Assembly (NCBI RefSeq): GCF_009674805.1
Contig: NZ_WKKI01000005.1
Location: 62,001-126,000, forward strand
Length of the DNA stretch: 64,000 nt
Direction of reading: 5' to 3'
Source: Metabacillus lacus
GTDB lineage: Bacteria; Bacillota; Bacilli; Bacillales; Bacillaceae
Shown here: one piece after another, positions 46,487 through 55,588 of the stretch
How the letters are laid out: each line of letters begins with the position of its first letter
Numbering within the stretch: position 1 is the first letter of the stretch
Position numbers and translations under genes: made by a program
Notes under the pieces: model-generated
What the model was told of the DNA's origin: nothing
Database searches by the model: none
What the model saw: the letters and a program-made list of their open reading frames with translations, nothing else

Positions 46487-46522
46487 AAAAAGCCTTAAAG
46501 GAATATTCCCTTAAGGCTTTTC
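46487..46522 (+). terminator. Terminator of araR copy 2
   Basis: AAAAGCCTTAA, a short loop, TTAAGGCTTTT lies 29 bases past the stop. Confidence 0.85.
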
Positions 46523-46784
46523 ATATTGGGTACTACGTATGAGGGACAAACATTTTATGAGAATAACCGGGAAGAGGATTACCTCAGTTTGTTATAATTT
46601 AGTGCTATAGCTTGAAGCTTTTTCTCTAAGTTCAGAATGCACAACCCAGCAATCTACTATTTGTACAATAGAATAGTCTCATTCATTGGAGATAAAAATC
46701 TCTTCATTTCAGTCAATCACCAGTGATGCACTCTAACCGGAATAATGAGGGTGTAGACTGGAGAAATTCAGGTTTCCAACATAC
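46523..46784. other. Intergenic stretch with no gene
   Basis: No open frame with a start signal, RNA or repeat was identified between the araR terminator and the leftward oxidoreductase gene. Confidence 0.4.
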
Positions 46785-47786
46785 CTAGCTAAAAAACATT
46801 TCTTCTGCAATCAACTGATAGGATTGTATCCGGTCTTTTGGTGAGTGTGTGATCGTGACAATCATTATTTCATCTGCGTTATATAGGGATTGCAGCTTCG
46901 TCAATTTTTGTTGAACCACTTGGGGGTTACCGATAATCATATTTTCCTTCTTTTTATGTATTGTCATTTTTTCTTGCTGATTTAACACATATTGCTTTGC
47001 TTCTTGAATAGAAGGGACACCAAGACCACCTTCTCCTTTTTCACTTAGCAGAGACCAAATAAGAGAACTGAATGCCAGTTCTTCTGCCCCTTCAGTTGTT
47101 TCCGCACATACCGCTGAGACAGTCAAAATCACCTTTGGAACATCCCCCCGTTTTCTCGGTGTAAAGGATTCCCTGTATGCTTGAATAATCGCCCCTCCAT
47201 CATTGTCACTCATAAACATTCCGAATGCATAGGCCAATCCATTTTCCCCTGCAAACACTGCACTTTTCTTGCTTGTTCCGAGTATAAAAGGTACCGGTGC
47301 AACGTCCGGAAGTGGAGATGCAGTAACTTTTGCGTAGTGGTGGTCCTCAGGAAAATCATCTTCTAAAAAGCGAAGTAAATTCTTCACTAAAACCGGCATA
47401 TTCCACACTTGCTGCAAAAAGTTATCAGATAACGCATTGGTTGCTTCAGCTGAACCTCCTGGCGCACGCCCAATCCCAATGTCTATTCGATCAGGAAACA
47501 ATGTAGCCAGCATATTAAACACTTCTGCCACTTTATATGGTTTATAGAAAGGCAGTAACACAGCTCCCGAACCAATCCGTATCTTACTTGTATGAGCTCC
47601 GATATAACTTAACATCACTTCTGGTGCTGAACATGCAAGTCCTGGTAAATCATGATGTTCAGCAATCCAATAGCGCGAGTATCCTAAATTTTCTCCAGCC
47701 TGAGCTAATAAGAGTGACTCCTGCAATGCCTCTCTAGCTGTTTGATTTGAGGACAATGGGGATTGATCCAAAATACTTAATTTCAT
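46785..47786 (-). CDS. LLM-class flavin-dependent oxidoreductase
   Basis: This luciferase-like FMN/F420 TIM-barrel oxidoreductase has 333 residues. MKLSILDQSPLS at the start, GYSRYWIAEHHDLPGLACSAPEV, KIRIGSGAVLLPFYKPYKVAEVFNML and GIGRAPGGS are the family hallmarks of the MsnO8/YceB-like subgroup. The substrate is unknown. GCAGGG lies before the ATG at 47786. It follows a YkvR-like gene by 18 bases and is probably co-transcribed with it. Confidence 0.85.
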   Translation of the reverse strand: MKLSILDQSPLSSNQTAREALQESLLLAQAGENLGYSRYWIAEHHDLPGLACSAPEVMLSYIGAHTSKIRIGSGAVLLPFYKPYKVAEVFNMLATLFPDRIDIGIGRAPGGSAEATNALSDNFLQQVWNMPVLVKNLLRFLEDDFPEDHHYAKVTASPLPDVAPVPFILGTSKKSAVFAGENGLAYAFGMFMSDNDGGAIIQAYRESFTPRKRGDVPKVILTVSAVCAETTEGAEELAFSSLIWSLLSEKGEGGLGVPSIQEAKQYVLNQQEKMTIHKKKENMIIGNPQVVQQKLTKLQSLYNADEIMIVTITHSPKDRIQSYQLIAEEMFFS

Positions 47787-47804
47787 ATAAACTACCCTGC
47801 TTTC

Positions 47805-48089
47805 TTATTTCTTCACCTCAAGCAATGTTAAGGAAAAATCTCCAACTTGCCCCTTCTCATATAAATTAGTAACAGAAGTAGAATATTCCCTAATCGCTCC
47901 CCTAAACGAGATCTGCTTCTCAGGTACTGTTACATCGAAGGTTCCTTTGTAAAGTAATGTCGTTATCTCATGATATCTCTCATGCGTAACCTCAAAACCA
48001 ATTGAAATCTCTTTTAAGGAATCCACTTTTCTTTCTGCAAACCGGTGCACGCTTATTGACGTACCATTTAACAATATTTCATGTACCAT
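47805..48089 (-). CDS. ykvR: YkvR/DUF3219 family protein
   Basis: This 94-residue all-beta-type protein (EILLNGTSISVHRF start; FRGAIREYSTSVTNLYEKGQVGDFSLTLLEV end) matches the DUF3219 family, to which B. subtilis YkvR belongs. AAGGAGAAGATTGT precedes the ATG at 48089. It forms an operon with the oxidoreductase gene. Function is not known to me, and the symbol rests on a remembered resemblance. Confidence 0.6.
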   Translation of the reverse strand: MVHEILLNGTSISVHRFAERKVDSLKEISIGFEVTHERYHEITTLLYKGTFDVTVPEKQISFRGAIREYSTSVTNLYEKGQVGDFSLTLLEVKK

Positions 48090-48474
48090 ACAATCTTCTC
48101 CTTATTCATTCAAATCTGTTGTTACATGATAATATTCCCCATCCTGTATGACCAACAATCATGATCTGAAATAATTACTGATATTACAGCTTTTAAAAGA
48201 AATTCACCACAAATCTGCTTTTCTTTTATAAAGGTGCCAGTAAATTAGAAAATATTTTATTAGACAGGGGGAAAGCGAAGGCTAGGTATTTTACTTTAAA
48301 CGTGGACGTAACTGATGATATTGGAGATGGAATTGCGGTAGAAGTTTATTAAATTAGGGCATACTTTTCAAAGTTTTGTACGTCTGAATAATTTAGTAAT
48401 ACTTTATACACATAGAGCATTAGTTATGTGAATTATCATTGGGATGTGCTTTTCATTCGGCACTCCACCCCAAG
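48090..48474. other. Intergenic stretch with a possible gene relic
   Basis: A rightward frame at 48203-48351 reads protein-like (DRGKAKARYF, then FTLNVDVTDDIGDGIAVEVY) and stops at TAA, but it lacks a start codon and ribosome binding site. It may be the 3' end of a lost gene. Nothing else is seen. Confidence 0.3.
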
Positions 48475-48508
48475 TAAAAAGCCTTAAGAGAAAGAGTCTC
48501 CTAAGGCA
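48475..48508 (-). terminator. Terminator of the immunity-like gene
   Basis: GCCTTAAGAG pairs with CTCCTAAGGC, with five Ts after it on the minus strand, just past the stop at 48539. Confidence 0.75.
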
Positions 48509-48538
48509 CTAAAAAATAATAATTCAAAATAAATATTT

Positions 48539-49144
48539 TTACTTGTTATAATTCATAAATAGTTTATCTTTAACTTCTAATGGGATTGTAAAATTATTGT
48601 AGTTCAAGCCAATCCAATCAGTAACTGTACTATCAATTAGTCTCCATTCATTAAATATTGATATTAAAGAGTTCTTAAGCATTTTTTCGTTGAATGCTAC
48701 AACACAAACTCCTTTATCCCTTTCCGCCCATATTCCCCATTTCATGGAAGGAGAAGCCCATACTACTGTATAAGAGTTTATAAATATTGAGTCTGCTGGG
48801 CTATCCTCTGGACTATAATTTAGCATATCCATGTATTGAATTGAACTGATATCAACTTTTAACTTAGCGCAATTAAAATAACCGAACTCTTTAAAATAAT
48901 AGTTGAGAGGACTAGGATTTAGTACAGCCATTATTATAAAATCATTGTTTGTAGTTTTTGCCAACTCTGTTATTTTAAACCAAAAATATTCTGTCATACT
49001 ATAATCAAATTCCTCAAACAAGTAATCTTTAAAATCTTTATGAAATACTTGATTAGGTAAAGCAGAGTGTGAAACAAAAATTTTATCTAATATATTATTA
49101 ATACTTTGAAATTCATCAATACTATCAATAAATTTATTTTCCAT
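48539..49144 (-). CDS. Hypothetical protein, probable immunity protein
   Basis: This soluble 201-residue acidic protein has many aromatic residues (TEYFWFKITELAKTTNNDF, ASPSMKWGIWAERDKGVCVVAF). No family is recognised with confidence. Its ATG overlaps by one base (TAATG) the stop of a toxin-like C-terminal fragment upstream. Such tight coupling, with a size of 150-200 residues and a single-copy terminator, is usual for immunity genes of polymorphic toxins. That role is inferred from context only. Confidence 0.6.
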   Translation of the reverse strand: MENKFIDSIDEFQSINNILDKIFVSHSALPNQVFHKDFKDYLFEEFDYSMTEYFWFKITELAKTTNNDFIIMAVLNPSPLNYYFKEFGYFNCAKLKVDISSIQYMDMLNYSPEDSPADSIFINSYTVVWASPSMKWGIWAERDKGVCVVAFNEKMLKNSLISIFNEWRLIDSTVTDWIGLNYNNFTIPLEVKDKLFMNYNK

Positions 49145-49362
49145 TATCTAACCCCTAGTCTTATTTTTAAAGTAGTTGAGCTACTGTTTGGGCTATAATC
49201 AGCAGTCCAACCATTATATGAGTCAGCTTTTTCACGAAGTACATACCGCTGACCATTCTTTGTTAAGATTATTGCCTTTCCATCTTTTGAACCATAGTTA
49301 GGGGTGTGTTTCCCTTGGGTAAAATAAACGGAAGATTTTCTCTTATTCAAAAAATACATCAA
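49144..49362 (-). pseudogene. C-terminal remnant of a polymorphic toxin-like protein
   Basis: From about 49323 to the stop, the frame encodes roughly 57 residues (TQGKHTPNYGSKDGKAIILT start; LKIRLGVR end) that look like the end of a secreted toxin domain. The open frame further upstream (MMYFLNKRKSSVYF) comes from the inserted 187-bp element, not from the original gene. The rest of the toxin is missing. The immunity-like gene follows with a one-base overlap. Confidence 0.5.
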
Positions 49363-49510
49363 AATTAGGCCAGATTAGACGGAGGATTTCCGGCTAAATC
49401 ACTAAAAAGCCTCAATATGGATGATTTTAAGCAGCTTAATCGGAATCTCTACCCTTATTTTCTCCAAAAAAGGGGTCAAATTGAATACAACCGGAATTTC
49501 TTCCCTTATA
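49324..49510. repeat. 187-bp element, copy 3 (inverted)
   Basis: Read on the minus strand it begins ATAAGGGAAGAAATTCCGG and carries GAGAAAATAAGGG, GATTAAGCTGCTTAAAATCA and the ending CTTCCGTTTAT, colinear with copies 1 and 2. It is more diverged and inverted. It abuts the truncated toxin gene. Confidence 0.75.
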
Positions 49511-49683
49511 TTACTGCCCCAAAAGGGCTTAACCGGATTCCTAGCGGTGACCATCTTTTTGAGGGTTAGTTTAAGGGGAGGAATCAAACTTGACCTTAGA
49601 CCTTTTCCAACCAGAGTTCAGTAAGTTTTTTTCAAATTGGTCTTTTGTTACAAACTATGATAGCATGAGCTTGCCCCAGCAAA
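49511..49683. other. Intergenic stretch with no gene
   Basis: Apart from a further CCGGATTCC-like fragment near 49543, which may be a decayed piece of the 187-bp family, nothing is recognised. Confidence 0.35.
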
Positions 49684-49711
49684 TAAAAAAACCCGAGTAA
49701 TTACCTCAGGT
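49684..49711 (-). terminator. Terminator of dedA
   Basis: On the minus strand ACCTGAG, a loop, CTCGGGT and a T-run lie 43 bases past the stop. Confidence 0.7.
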
Positions 49712-49753
49712 CTGTTAACTAACAATATCCAATTTTCAACAACAGAAGATCAT

Positions 49754-50335
49754 TCATTTTTTCTTTTTAACTAATAAATACAGAATGATGACCAGGACGC
49801 TGATACAGACCAAAGGTATGATATACGGGGCAGCTGCTTCCTTCATGGTTCCCCAGTTGCTGCCAAGCTTCATACCCAGGTATAAAAAGAAGATTGTCCA
49901 AGGGATGACGGCTGCCGTAGTATAGATTGTAAATTTCCAAAGGGGCATTTTGCTGATGCCTGCAGGAATAGATATGGCATGGCGCACGACAGGAATAAAT
50001 CTTGCTGAAAATATGACGCCGGAGCCATAGGTTTCAAACCACTTTTCGGATAAGTCCAGGTGATGGTCTGAGATCAGCAAATATTTCCCGAACCTCTCGA
50101 GGAAAGGCCTTCCCCCGTAATAGCCCATCCAGTAGAGAAAGAGCTGTGCCAGCGTTCCTCCTGCTACCCCTGCAGCACATGCACCCCAAAAGCTGATTTC
50201 CCCAAGCAGTATTAGATACCCGCCATATCCGAGGACAATCTCGCTTGGAATGACTTCTACCATGAGACCCAGTGCAATACCCGCATATCCCATATCTTGC
50301 AATAGTGAGAATAGAAAAGAAACCCATTCGTTCAT
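49754..50335 (-). CDS. DedA family membrane protein
   Basis: This 193-residue DedA/VTT-domain protein belongs to a family of membrane proteins involved in lipid-carrier or phospholipid flipping and membrane homeostasis. IPSEIVLGYGGYLI near the start, YYGGRPFLERFGKYLLIS in the middle, FSARFIPVVRHAISIPAGISKM (the conserved R-x-x-P-x-x-R pattern) and PWTIFFLYLGMKLG are typical. A strong site, GGAGGATGCTGC, precedes the ATG. Lipid specificity cannot be told from sequence. Confidence 0.85.
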   Translation of the reverse strand: MNEWVSFLFSLLQDMGYAGIALGLMVEVIPSEIVLGYGGYLILLGEISFWGACAAGVAGGTLAQLFLYWMGYYGGRPFLERFGKYLLISDHHLDLSEKWFETYGSGVIFSARFIPVVRHAISIPAGISKMPLWKFTIYTTAAVIPWTIFFLYLGMKLGSNWGTMKEAAAPYIIPLVCISVLVIILYLLVKKKK

Positions 50336-50531
50336 GCAGCATCCTCCATCTGGATTTAACTCTGCTTATTCAGGCTCTCAAAAGGAGGGCAGCCAGTGCT
50401 TCCGGCCTTCTACAGCTAATGTTTCACCCTTTTCCTTTTTCGGCTTCCTTTTTCGCTCTATTACAATGTTATGCCGGACAAGCAGCTGTATGACAGAAAA
50501 GGCAGTGTGCTATTCCAGAATGTAAACTAAA

Positions 50532-50557
50532 AGAGAACCGCATAATAGCGGTTCTCT
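50532..50557 (-). terminator. Terminator of copCD
   Basis: AGAGAACCGC, six bases, GCGGTTCTCT overlaps the copD stop codon and is followed by TTTTA on the minus strand. Confidence 0.75.
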
Positions 50558-51632
50558 ACATTACGCTCAGCATCGTGCCTGCGTATGTGCTAATGATGAA
50601 AAGTAAGGCGAAAAAGACTGCTGCAGCGGGGTGAACATTTTTCCTGAAGCTAAGGAGTATCAGCATCAACAGAATCAATCCGCAAAAAAGCAGCAGGATG
50701 CCCTGAATATTCGCGGTAACAGCAAGGTTTACAGGCGGTTCTGTCATTCCCGGGTGGAAGAATTGATACCAGCTGGAAATCCCTTCAGTTCTTGCCGTAA
50801 CATCCACATTATGCGGAGGAGCTTTTGTGCTCATAATGCCGGTAATAAAAAATACAATGCTGATCATAAACGTTTCTGCCTTTACCCAAGGCAGCGGGTT
50901 AAAGCTTTTGTCTTTCAGCGCTTTTCTTGCCAAGTAACCGTTGATAAACGCAAAGGCCAGCAAAGGAAGAATACTCACATGCTTTAAAAGCAGCAGCTGC
51001 CCATACGGAAGCACCCAGGAATTAATGTAGGTGTTAAAATCCAGAACAAACAGCATGACCGCAACTCCGCTCCCAATAATCAGCGCCATCACACCGAGGG
51101 CAAACGGATGAAACCATTTCAGAAAAGCATGCCAATTGCTGCTGTTGAAGCTGAACCAGCCTGCAAGCAGTAATATTCCTGTCCATATTCCTACAGTCAA
51201 ATAGTGAACGGCATGGCTCAGCATGCCGGTCAGTACTGCCAGCGAAGCTGCATGGCTGGCATATCCAATGGCAAACACTAAAAGCAGCAAGCCAATGGTC
51301 TTGACTGCCTTTGGTGCCTTAAGAAAAACGGTAAGCCATACAAAAATAGAAAGCCAGGCAATCATCATCCAAGCTCTGCCTGCCTGAAATTCAAAGATAA
51401 CGGAGTACATACTTTGCACATATCCTATGCTGCCTCCGAACGTTATAATCAAATTCAACACCGGCATGAATGATAGAAGTGCAATTCCCAGCGGAGCCGT
51501 CAGCATCAGCTGTCTTGGAACGACAACAGCAGGCTTCTTCTCCTCGGGAATATAAGCTAAAAATACATAGCCGGCCAACAGTGAAAAGAGCAAATAAGTC
51601 AGCCAGTCTGATAAAGGAAGCAGTACAGTCAT
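50556..51632 (-). CDS. copD: CopD-domain copper transport membrane protein
   Basis: This 358-residue membrane protein has about nine helices and belongs to the CopD family, implicated in copper uptake or resistance. HAASLAVLTGMLSHAVHYLTVGIWTGILLL and LLLLKHVSILPLLAFAFINGYLARKALK carry the conserved intramembrane His residues. The start is taken as the ATG at 51632 after AAAGGAAAATAGA, one base after the copC stop. In B. subtilis YcnJ both domains are fused; here they are separate genes in an operon. Confidence 0.85.
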   Translation of the reverse strand: MTVLLPLSDWLTYLLFSLLAGYVFLAYIPEEKKPAVVVPRQLMLTAPLGIALLSFMPVLNLIITFGGSIGYVQSMYSVIFEFQAGRAWMMIAWLSIFVWLTVFLKAPKAVKTIGLLLLVFAIGYASHAASLAVLTGMLSHAVHYLTVGIWTGILLLAGWFSFNSSNWHAFLKWFHPFALGVMALIIGSGVAVMLFVLDFNTYINSWVLPYGQLLLLKHVSILPLLAFAFINGYLARKALKDKSFNPLPWVKAETFMISIVFFITGIMSTKAPPHNVDVTARTEGISSWYQFFHPGMTEPPVNLAVTANIQGILLLFCGLILLMLILLSFRKNVHPAAAVFFALLFIISTYAGTMLSVM

Positions 51633-51633
51633 T

Positions 51634-52194
51634 CTATTTTCCTTTCTTTGACAACAATAGTCCTGCACTCAATAGTACCACAATCCCGATGACCATGATC
51701 ACAATCCAGCTGACAGAACCCCCTTCTGCTTCCTCAGAGGCCGTTCCCCCTGACATAGCTTCTTCTTCGTCTTCCTGAACAACCTCTTCATCTTCCGCAG
51801 CAGGGAGCTGTTCTTCAGGGGCTGTCTCTTCCACAGCAGCTTCCGGCTGTTCTGCATCTACAGTAAATGATATGCTGTCCTGCATTTGGTGGCCGTCTGC
51901 ACCAATAATATCCCAGCTCAATGTATAATTCCCGTTTTCCAAGGGAGCAGATGCTGTTCCTGCAAGCACCTCGTTTTCAATACGCTGATCCAGCTCTATC
52001 TCTTCTTCTCCCAAATTCAGGGTCATTGTACTAAGGTTTTCGATATTTGTATCGAAAATTAATTCCACTTCTGAGATTGGCTCAATAATTGTTTCGCCAT
52101 CCTGAGGAGAAGCGTCTTTTAAATGAGTATGAGCGAATGCCTGTCCGGGCAAAAGAAGCACGGCGGCCAAAATAAAGAATACTAAGCGTTTCAC
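51634..52194 (-). CDS. copC: CopC-domain copper-binding protein
   Basis: This 186-residue exported copper-binding protein starts with a GTG (52194). A signal peptide ends AFA before HTHLKDASP, so the mature N-terminus is the Cu2+-binding His, with the later His/Asp in IGADGHQMQDSISF completing the site. The CopC beta-barrel covers about residues 22-115. An acidic Glu-rich linker of about 40 residues and a C-terminal membrane helix (WIVIMVIGIVVLLSAGLLL) anchor it. It acts with CopD downstream. Confidence 0.88.
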   Translation of the reverse strand: MKRLVFFILAAVLLLPGQAFAHTHLKDASPQDGETIIEPISEVELIFDTNIENLSTMTLNLGEEEIELDQRIENEVLAGTASAPLENGNYTLSWDIIGADGHQMQDSISFTVDAEQPEAAVEETAPEEQLPAAEDEEVVQEDEEEAMSGGTASEEAEGGSVSWIVIMVIGIVVLLSAGLLLSKKGK

Positions 52195-52408
52195 ATTTAT
52201 ACACCCTTTCTGGATAAGTGTTCATCTTCAATGGTAACATGAATTGTTTGCAGACTGCCTCTCTGAATTCGACATTTTTTTTACACTTACACCCAGAAGA
52301 TTCGCAAGTTTCAAATTATGTAAAGAGGTTAAAGGTAATGAAGTAGATGTATGTTTCATGCAACTAATGGAAAAATTACCAAATAACGATATCCTGGGAG
52401 GATTGTAA
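52195..52408. other. Divergent promoter region copC / Rieske oxidoreductase
   Basis: No gene is seen. The gap must hold promoters for the leftward copCD operon and the rightward oxidoreductase gene, but no -35/-10 pair stood out. Confidence 0.35.
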
Positions 52409-53950
52409 ATGGACAACAAAAATCAGCTTCATGGTATGCCGCAACATCCTGAGCCATATTGGCGGGAGGGCATTGACTTTCCGTCATTTCCAAGCTTAAA
52501 CAACGATATAAAAACAGATGTAGCTGTCATAGGTGCAGGAATAACAGGAATTACTGCAGCCTATCTTCTTGCAAAAGAAGGTAAAAAAGTAACAGTTCTT
52601 GAAGCGAATGAAATCTTGAACGGGACTACTGCACATACTACAGCAAAAATTACCGCACAGCACGGCATCATTTATGACGAGCTGATCAGCCATTTTGGTT
52701 TGGAAAATACTAAATTGTATTACGATGCCAATCAGGAGGCTCTGGAATTTATCAGAAATCTGGTGAAGTCGGAAAACATCCATTGTGATTTCAGCGACCA
52801 GGATGCCGTTATCTTTACCAATGAAGAACCATACTTAGAACAGCTTCAAAAAGAATATCAAGCCTATCAAAAGCTGAACATTGACAGCACATATGATAGC
52901 GAGATGCTGCTGGATCTTCCGATGAAAGCAGCCCTCACCATGAAGCATCAGGCTCAATTTCATCCTTTAAAGTATCTCGTCCATCTCGTTGAAAAGCTGA
53001 AGGATGAAGGCGTCAGTTTTTATGAACATACAACCGCGGAGGATATTCAGGAAGGTGATGTGAGCAAGGTCATAACCCGGAGCGGCCATAGTGTTGAGGC
53101 GGATGCTGTGATTGTAGCGACTCATTATCCATTCTATGATGGCAAAGGGTTTTACTTTTCAAGACTGCATGCCGAGAGATCCTATTCTGTAGCAGTAAAG
53201 GCAGAAAAAGACCTGGAGGCAGGAATGTACATCAATGCTGAACAGCCTTCCCGATCTGTTCGCTATACTCAAAATGAAGCCGGCGAAAAAGTTCTGATTA
53301 TTGGCGGAGAAGGACATAAAACAGGACAAAGCGAAAATACGTTAAAACATTATGAAGCTCTTCAAAGCTTTTCCGATGAGCATTTTGGGATTCAGGAATT
53401 TCCTAATCGCTGGTCCACTCAGGATTTATTTACATTAGACCAGGTTCCTTATATCGGAAAAATCACTGCCAACTCCCAGAATATTTATGTCGCAACAGGG
53501 TTCCGCAAATGGGGCATGTCAAACGGAACGGCAGCCGCCCTTCTGCTGACAGATTTGATCGTTGGCAGGGAAAACAGATATGCAGATTTATTTACACCTT
53601 CCCGCTTCAAAGCAGATCCTGGTGTAAAAGAGTTTATAAAAGAAAATACAAATGTTGCTGTTGAGCTTGTAAAAGGCAAAGTGGAAGGCGCTGACAAGAA
53701 GCTGGAAGAGCTCAACCTTGATGAAGGGGCCGTTGTGAAAGTAAACGGAAAAAGAGCAGGCGCTTACCGGGATAGTGCCGGACAAGTCCATTTAGTCGAT
53801 ACAACCTGCACCCACATGGGCTGCGAAGTGGAATGGAACAATGGAGAAAGATCATGGGACTGCCCTTGCCACGGATCCAGGTTTGACTACGCAGGAGAAG
53901 TCCTGGAAGGGCCTGCAGTCAAACCTTTAAAAAAAGTGAATGAGAATTAA
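52409..53950 (+). CDS. yhfW: FAD oxidoreductase fused to a Rieske [2Fe-2S] domain
   Basis: This 513-residue protein has a DAO-type FAD domain ([21 protein letters not shown] near 37; [23 protein letters not shown] near 365) and a C-terminal Rieske domain. The cluster ligands are Cys and His in CTHMGC and Cys and His in [10 protein letters not shown]. subtilis yhfW, beside hemAT, has the same architecture and a length of about 509. The substrate is not known. GGGAGGATTGTAA precedes the ATG. Confidence 0.88.
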   Translation: MDNKNQLHGMPQHPEPYWREGIDFPSFPSLNNDIKTDVAVIGAGITGITAAYLLAKEGKKVTVLEANEILNGTTAHTTAKITAQHGIIYDELISHFGLENTKLYYDANQEALEFIRNLVKSENIHCDFSDQDAVIFTNEEPYLEQLQKEYQAYQKLNIDSTYDSEMLLDLPMKAALTMKHQAQFHPLKYLVHLVEKLKDEGVSFYEHTTAEDIQEGDVSKVITRSGHSVEADAVIVATHYPFYDGKGFYFSRLHAERSYSVAVKAEKDLEAGMYINAEQPSRSVRYTQNEAGEKVLIIGGEGHKTGQSENTLKHYEALQSFSDEHFGIQEFPNRWSTQDLFTLDQVPYIGKITANSQNIYVATGFRKWGMSNGTAAALLLTDLIVGRENRYADLFTPSRFKADPGVKEFIKENTNVAVELVKGKVEGADKKLEELNLDEGAVVKVNGKRAGAYRDSAGQVHLVDTTCTHMGCEVEWNNGERSWDCPCHGSRFDYAGEVLEGPAVKPLKKVNEN

Positions 53951-53958
53951 GGAAAAAT

Positions 53959-53985
53959 AAAGAGCTCCTGAGCGCAGGAGCTTTT
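53959..53985 (+). terminator. Terminator of the Rieske oxidoreductase gene
   Basis: AAAGAGCTCCTG, a four-base loop, CAGGAGCTTTT follows the stop directly. Confidence 0.85.
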
Positions 53986-54058
53986 CTATTTTCATGCGTT
54001 TGACCTGACAAAAAACAGGGGAATGGTTACTAGACAAATGGCTAAGGGGGAAAACTCA

Positions 54059-54910
54059 TTGAAATCTTATTTAAAAGAACTTTGGCAGCGTGTGAAACAG
54101 TCTGATTTAACAGATTTAGCTGCTGTTCTCGCTTATTACTTTCTATTGTCCCTGTTTCCCTTGCTGCTGTTTCTCCTGACCTTGCTGCCGCTGCTTGATA
54201 TAGAAGCTGATGGCGTGATTGGGTTTATCAGAGAATTTGCACCGGGAGAAACCGGACAGCTGCTTGAGGAGCAGATACGCGGACTTCTTTCCAGTCCAAA
54301 TGGAGGCTTGCTGTCCTTCGGGATTCTCGCCACGATTTGGTCAGCTTCCAATGCGACAAATGCCGCAATCAGGTCTTTAAACAAAGCGCATATGGTTGAG
54401 GAAGACAGGCCCTTCTGGAAAGTAAGACTTATGGCTATTATTATTACAATTGGTCTTGTAGGAGCCATGATTGTGGCGCTTGTTCTTCCAATTTTCGGAG
54501 AAGTGATCCTCAGAGGAATTGAGACGGTTATTCCGGTATCTGAACTTAATAGAATTCTCCTGAATGCTTCACGCTGGATCATTTCAATCTTCAGCATGTC
54601 GCTGGCACTGGCTATACTGTACAGGCTAGCACCTAATACAGATTTAAAATGGAAAGATGTCTGGGTTGGTGCGGTAACTGCTACAGTTTTATGGCAAATT
54701 GCCTCTTTGGCATTCTCATTTTATGTGTCGGAATTCGGAAACTATCAGGCGACATACGGCAGCATTGGTGCCATCATTGTTCTGATGCTATGGCTCTATA
54801 TAACAGGCTTAATCATCCTGATTGGCGGTGAAATTAACGCGATCCGCTACTGCAGACGGACAGGAGATGCCTGCCTTCCGCAGGAAAATGAAAAATCCCT
54901 AAAGGCCTGA
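54059..54910 (+). CDS. YihY/BrkB family membrane protein
   Basis: This 283-residue protein of the YihY family has six membrane helices. LAAVLAYYFLLSLFPLLLFLLTLLPLL, the IWSASNATNAAIRSLNKA loop and SFYVSEFGNYQATYGSIGAIIVLMLWLYITGLIILIGGEINA are family signatures. I prefer the TTG at 54059 (LKSYLKELW) as start, eight bases after AAGGGGG; an ATG at 54023 also exists but its site is badly spaced. The former 'RNase BN' label for this family is wrong; its function is unknown. Confidence 0.8.
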   Translation: MKSYLKELWQRVKQSDLTDLAAVLAYYFLLSLFPLLLFLLTLLPLLDIEADGVIGFIREFAPGETGQLLEEQIRGLLSSPNGGLLSFGILATIWSASNATNAAIRSLNKAHMVEEDRPFWKVRLMAIIITIGLVGAMIVALVLPIFGEVILRGIETVIPVSELNRILLNASRWIISIFSMSLALAILYRLAPNTDLKWKDVWVGAVTATVLWQIASLAFSFYVSEFGNYQATYGSIGAIIVLMLWLYITGLIILIGGEINAIRYCRRTGDACLPQENEKSLKA

Positions 54911-54927
54911 CAGCCTCTAGGGATTTT
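54891..54927. terminator. Bidirectional terminator between convergent genes
   Basis: AAAATCCCTA and TAGGGATTTT flank a 16-base middle over the stop of the YihY gene and the stop of the leftward 119-codon gene. Confidence 0.85.
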
Positions 54928-55276
54928 CACCTGTAATCACTTCATTTGCCCTGCTGAGGCATTCAACAAAGAATTTTGCTTTCTCTTCAGTAAATTCTTC
55001 CCCAATATATTTTTGCAGTATGGTATAGTTGTAAGCCAGATGACTGCTATCCATTCCATGTCTGTTCAGAATGCCGTTCAGCCAAATAGAGTAATCGATA
55101 AAAAATTCTTTATTTTGCATAGCGAAGCTGGTTTCCAGATGCTTCATATGATGTACATTGTCTTCCTTGCACTTTTCTCTGCCTCTGTCACCATACTTCT
55201 CCTGAAGCTCAGGATAATCCTGATAAATCTGATTCGTCACTTTCTCAACGATGCTGTAATGTAATGTTTCTATCAT
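54917..55276 (-). CDS. Hypothetical helical protein of the B12-kinase operon
   Basis: This 119-residue protein appears fully helical (MIETLHYSIVEKVTNQIYQD; EEFTEEKAKFFVECLSRANEV) with several His residues in the centre (DNVHHMKHLET). No family is recognised. Its ATG overlaps the stop of the IsdG-type monooxygenase gene by 4 bases (ATGA), so it belongs to the same operon as a B12-binding sensor and a histidine kinase. A tetrapyrrole-related role is possible from context, but nothing in the sequence proves it. Confidence 0.7.
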   Translation of the reverse strand: MIETLHYSIVEKVTNQIYQDYPELQEKYGDRGREKCKEDNVHHMKHLETSFAMQNKEFFIDYSIWLNGILNRHGMDSSHLAYNYTILQKYIGEEFTEEKAKFFVECLSRANEVITGENP

Positions 55277-55578
55277 TCTGCCACAACCTCAAACTTTCTA
55301 ATTGTCGGAACAATCGCAGCAAGCTCCTGATCAGGATATTTCTTTTCAAGCTCATGGATTTTCTTAAATTCCTCACTCTGTACCCATGAAAGATAATGCT
55401 TTTTTTCTTTCCACTCCATGTGGACTGTAATCTCGCCTTTGCGCTTATCATTCTGAAGCAGCAGGAATTTCACAAATCCTTCTGCCCGGTCAACCAGCCT
55501 TGATCTGTTCTGGTAGATGGAAATCACTTCATCCGCTTTTTCTTCCGGAACCGCAAATGTTGAATGAACAATATACAT
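55273..55578 (-). CDS. ABM-domain protein, IsdG/HmoA-type heme monooxygenase-like
   Basis: This 101-residue antibiotic-biosynthesis-monooxygenase fold protein matches heme-degrading IsdG/HmoA relatives: IYQNRSRLVDRAEGFVKFLLLQ, then MEWKEKKHYLSW and SEEFKKIHELEKKY. It thus keeps the N-R, W and H pattern of that group. Those enzymes open heme and free iron; whether this one does so is unproven. It starts 10 bases after the kinase stop and overlaps the next gene, so it is third of four genes in the operon. Confidence 0.75.
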   Translation of the reverse strand: MYIVHSTFAVPEEKADEVISIYQNRSRLVDRAEGFVKFLLLQNDKRKGEITVHMEWKEKKHYLSWVQSEEFKKIHELEKKYPDQELAAIVPTIRKFEVVAE

Positions 55579-55588
55579 AATAAACTCC

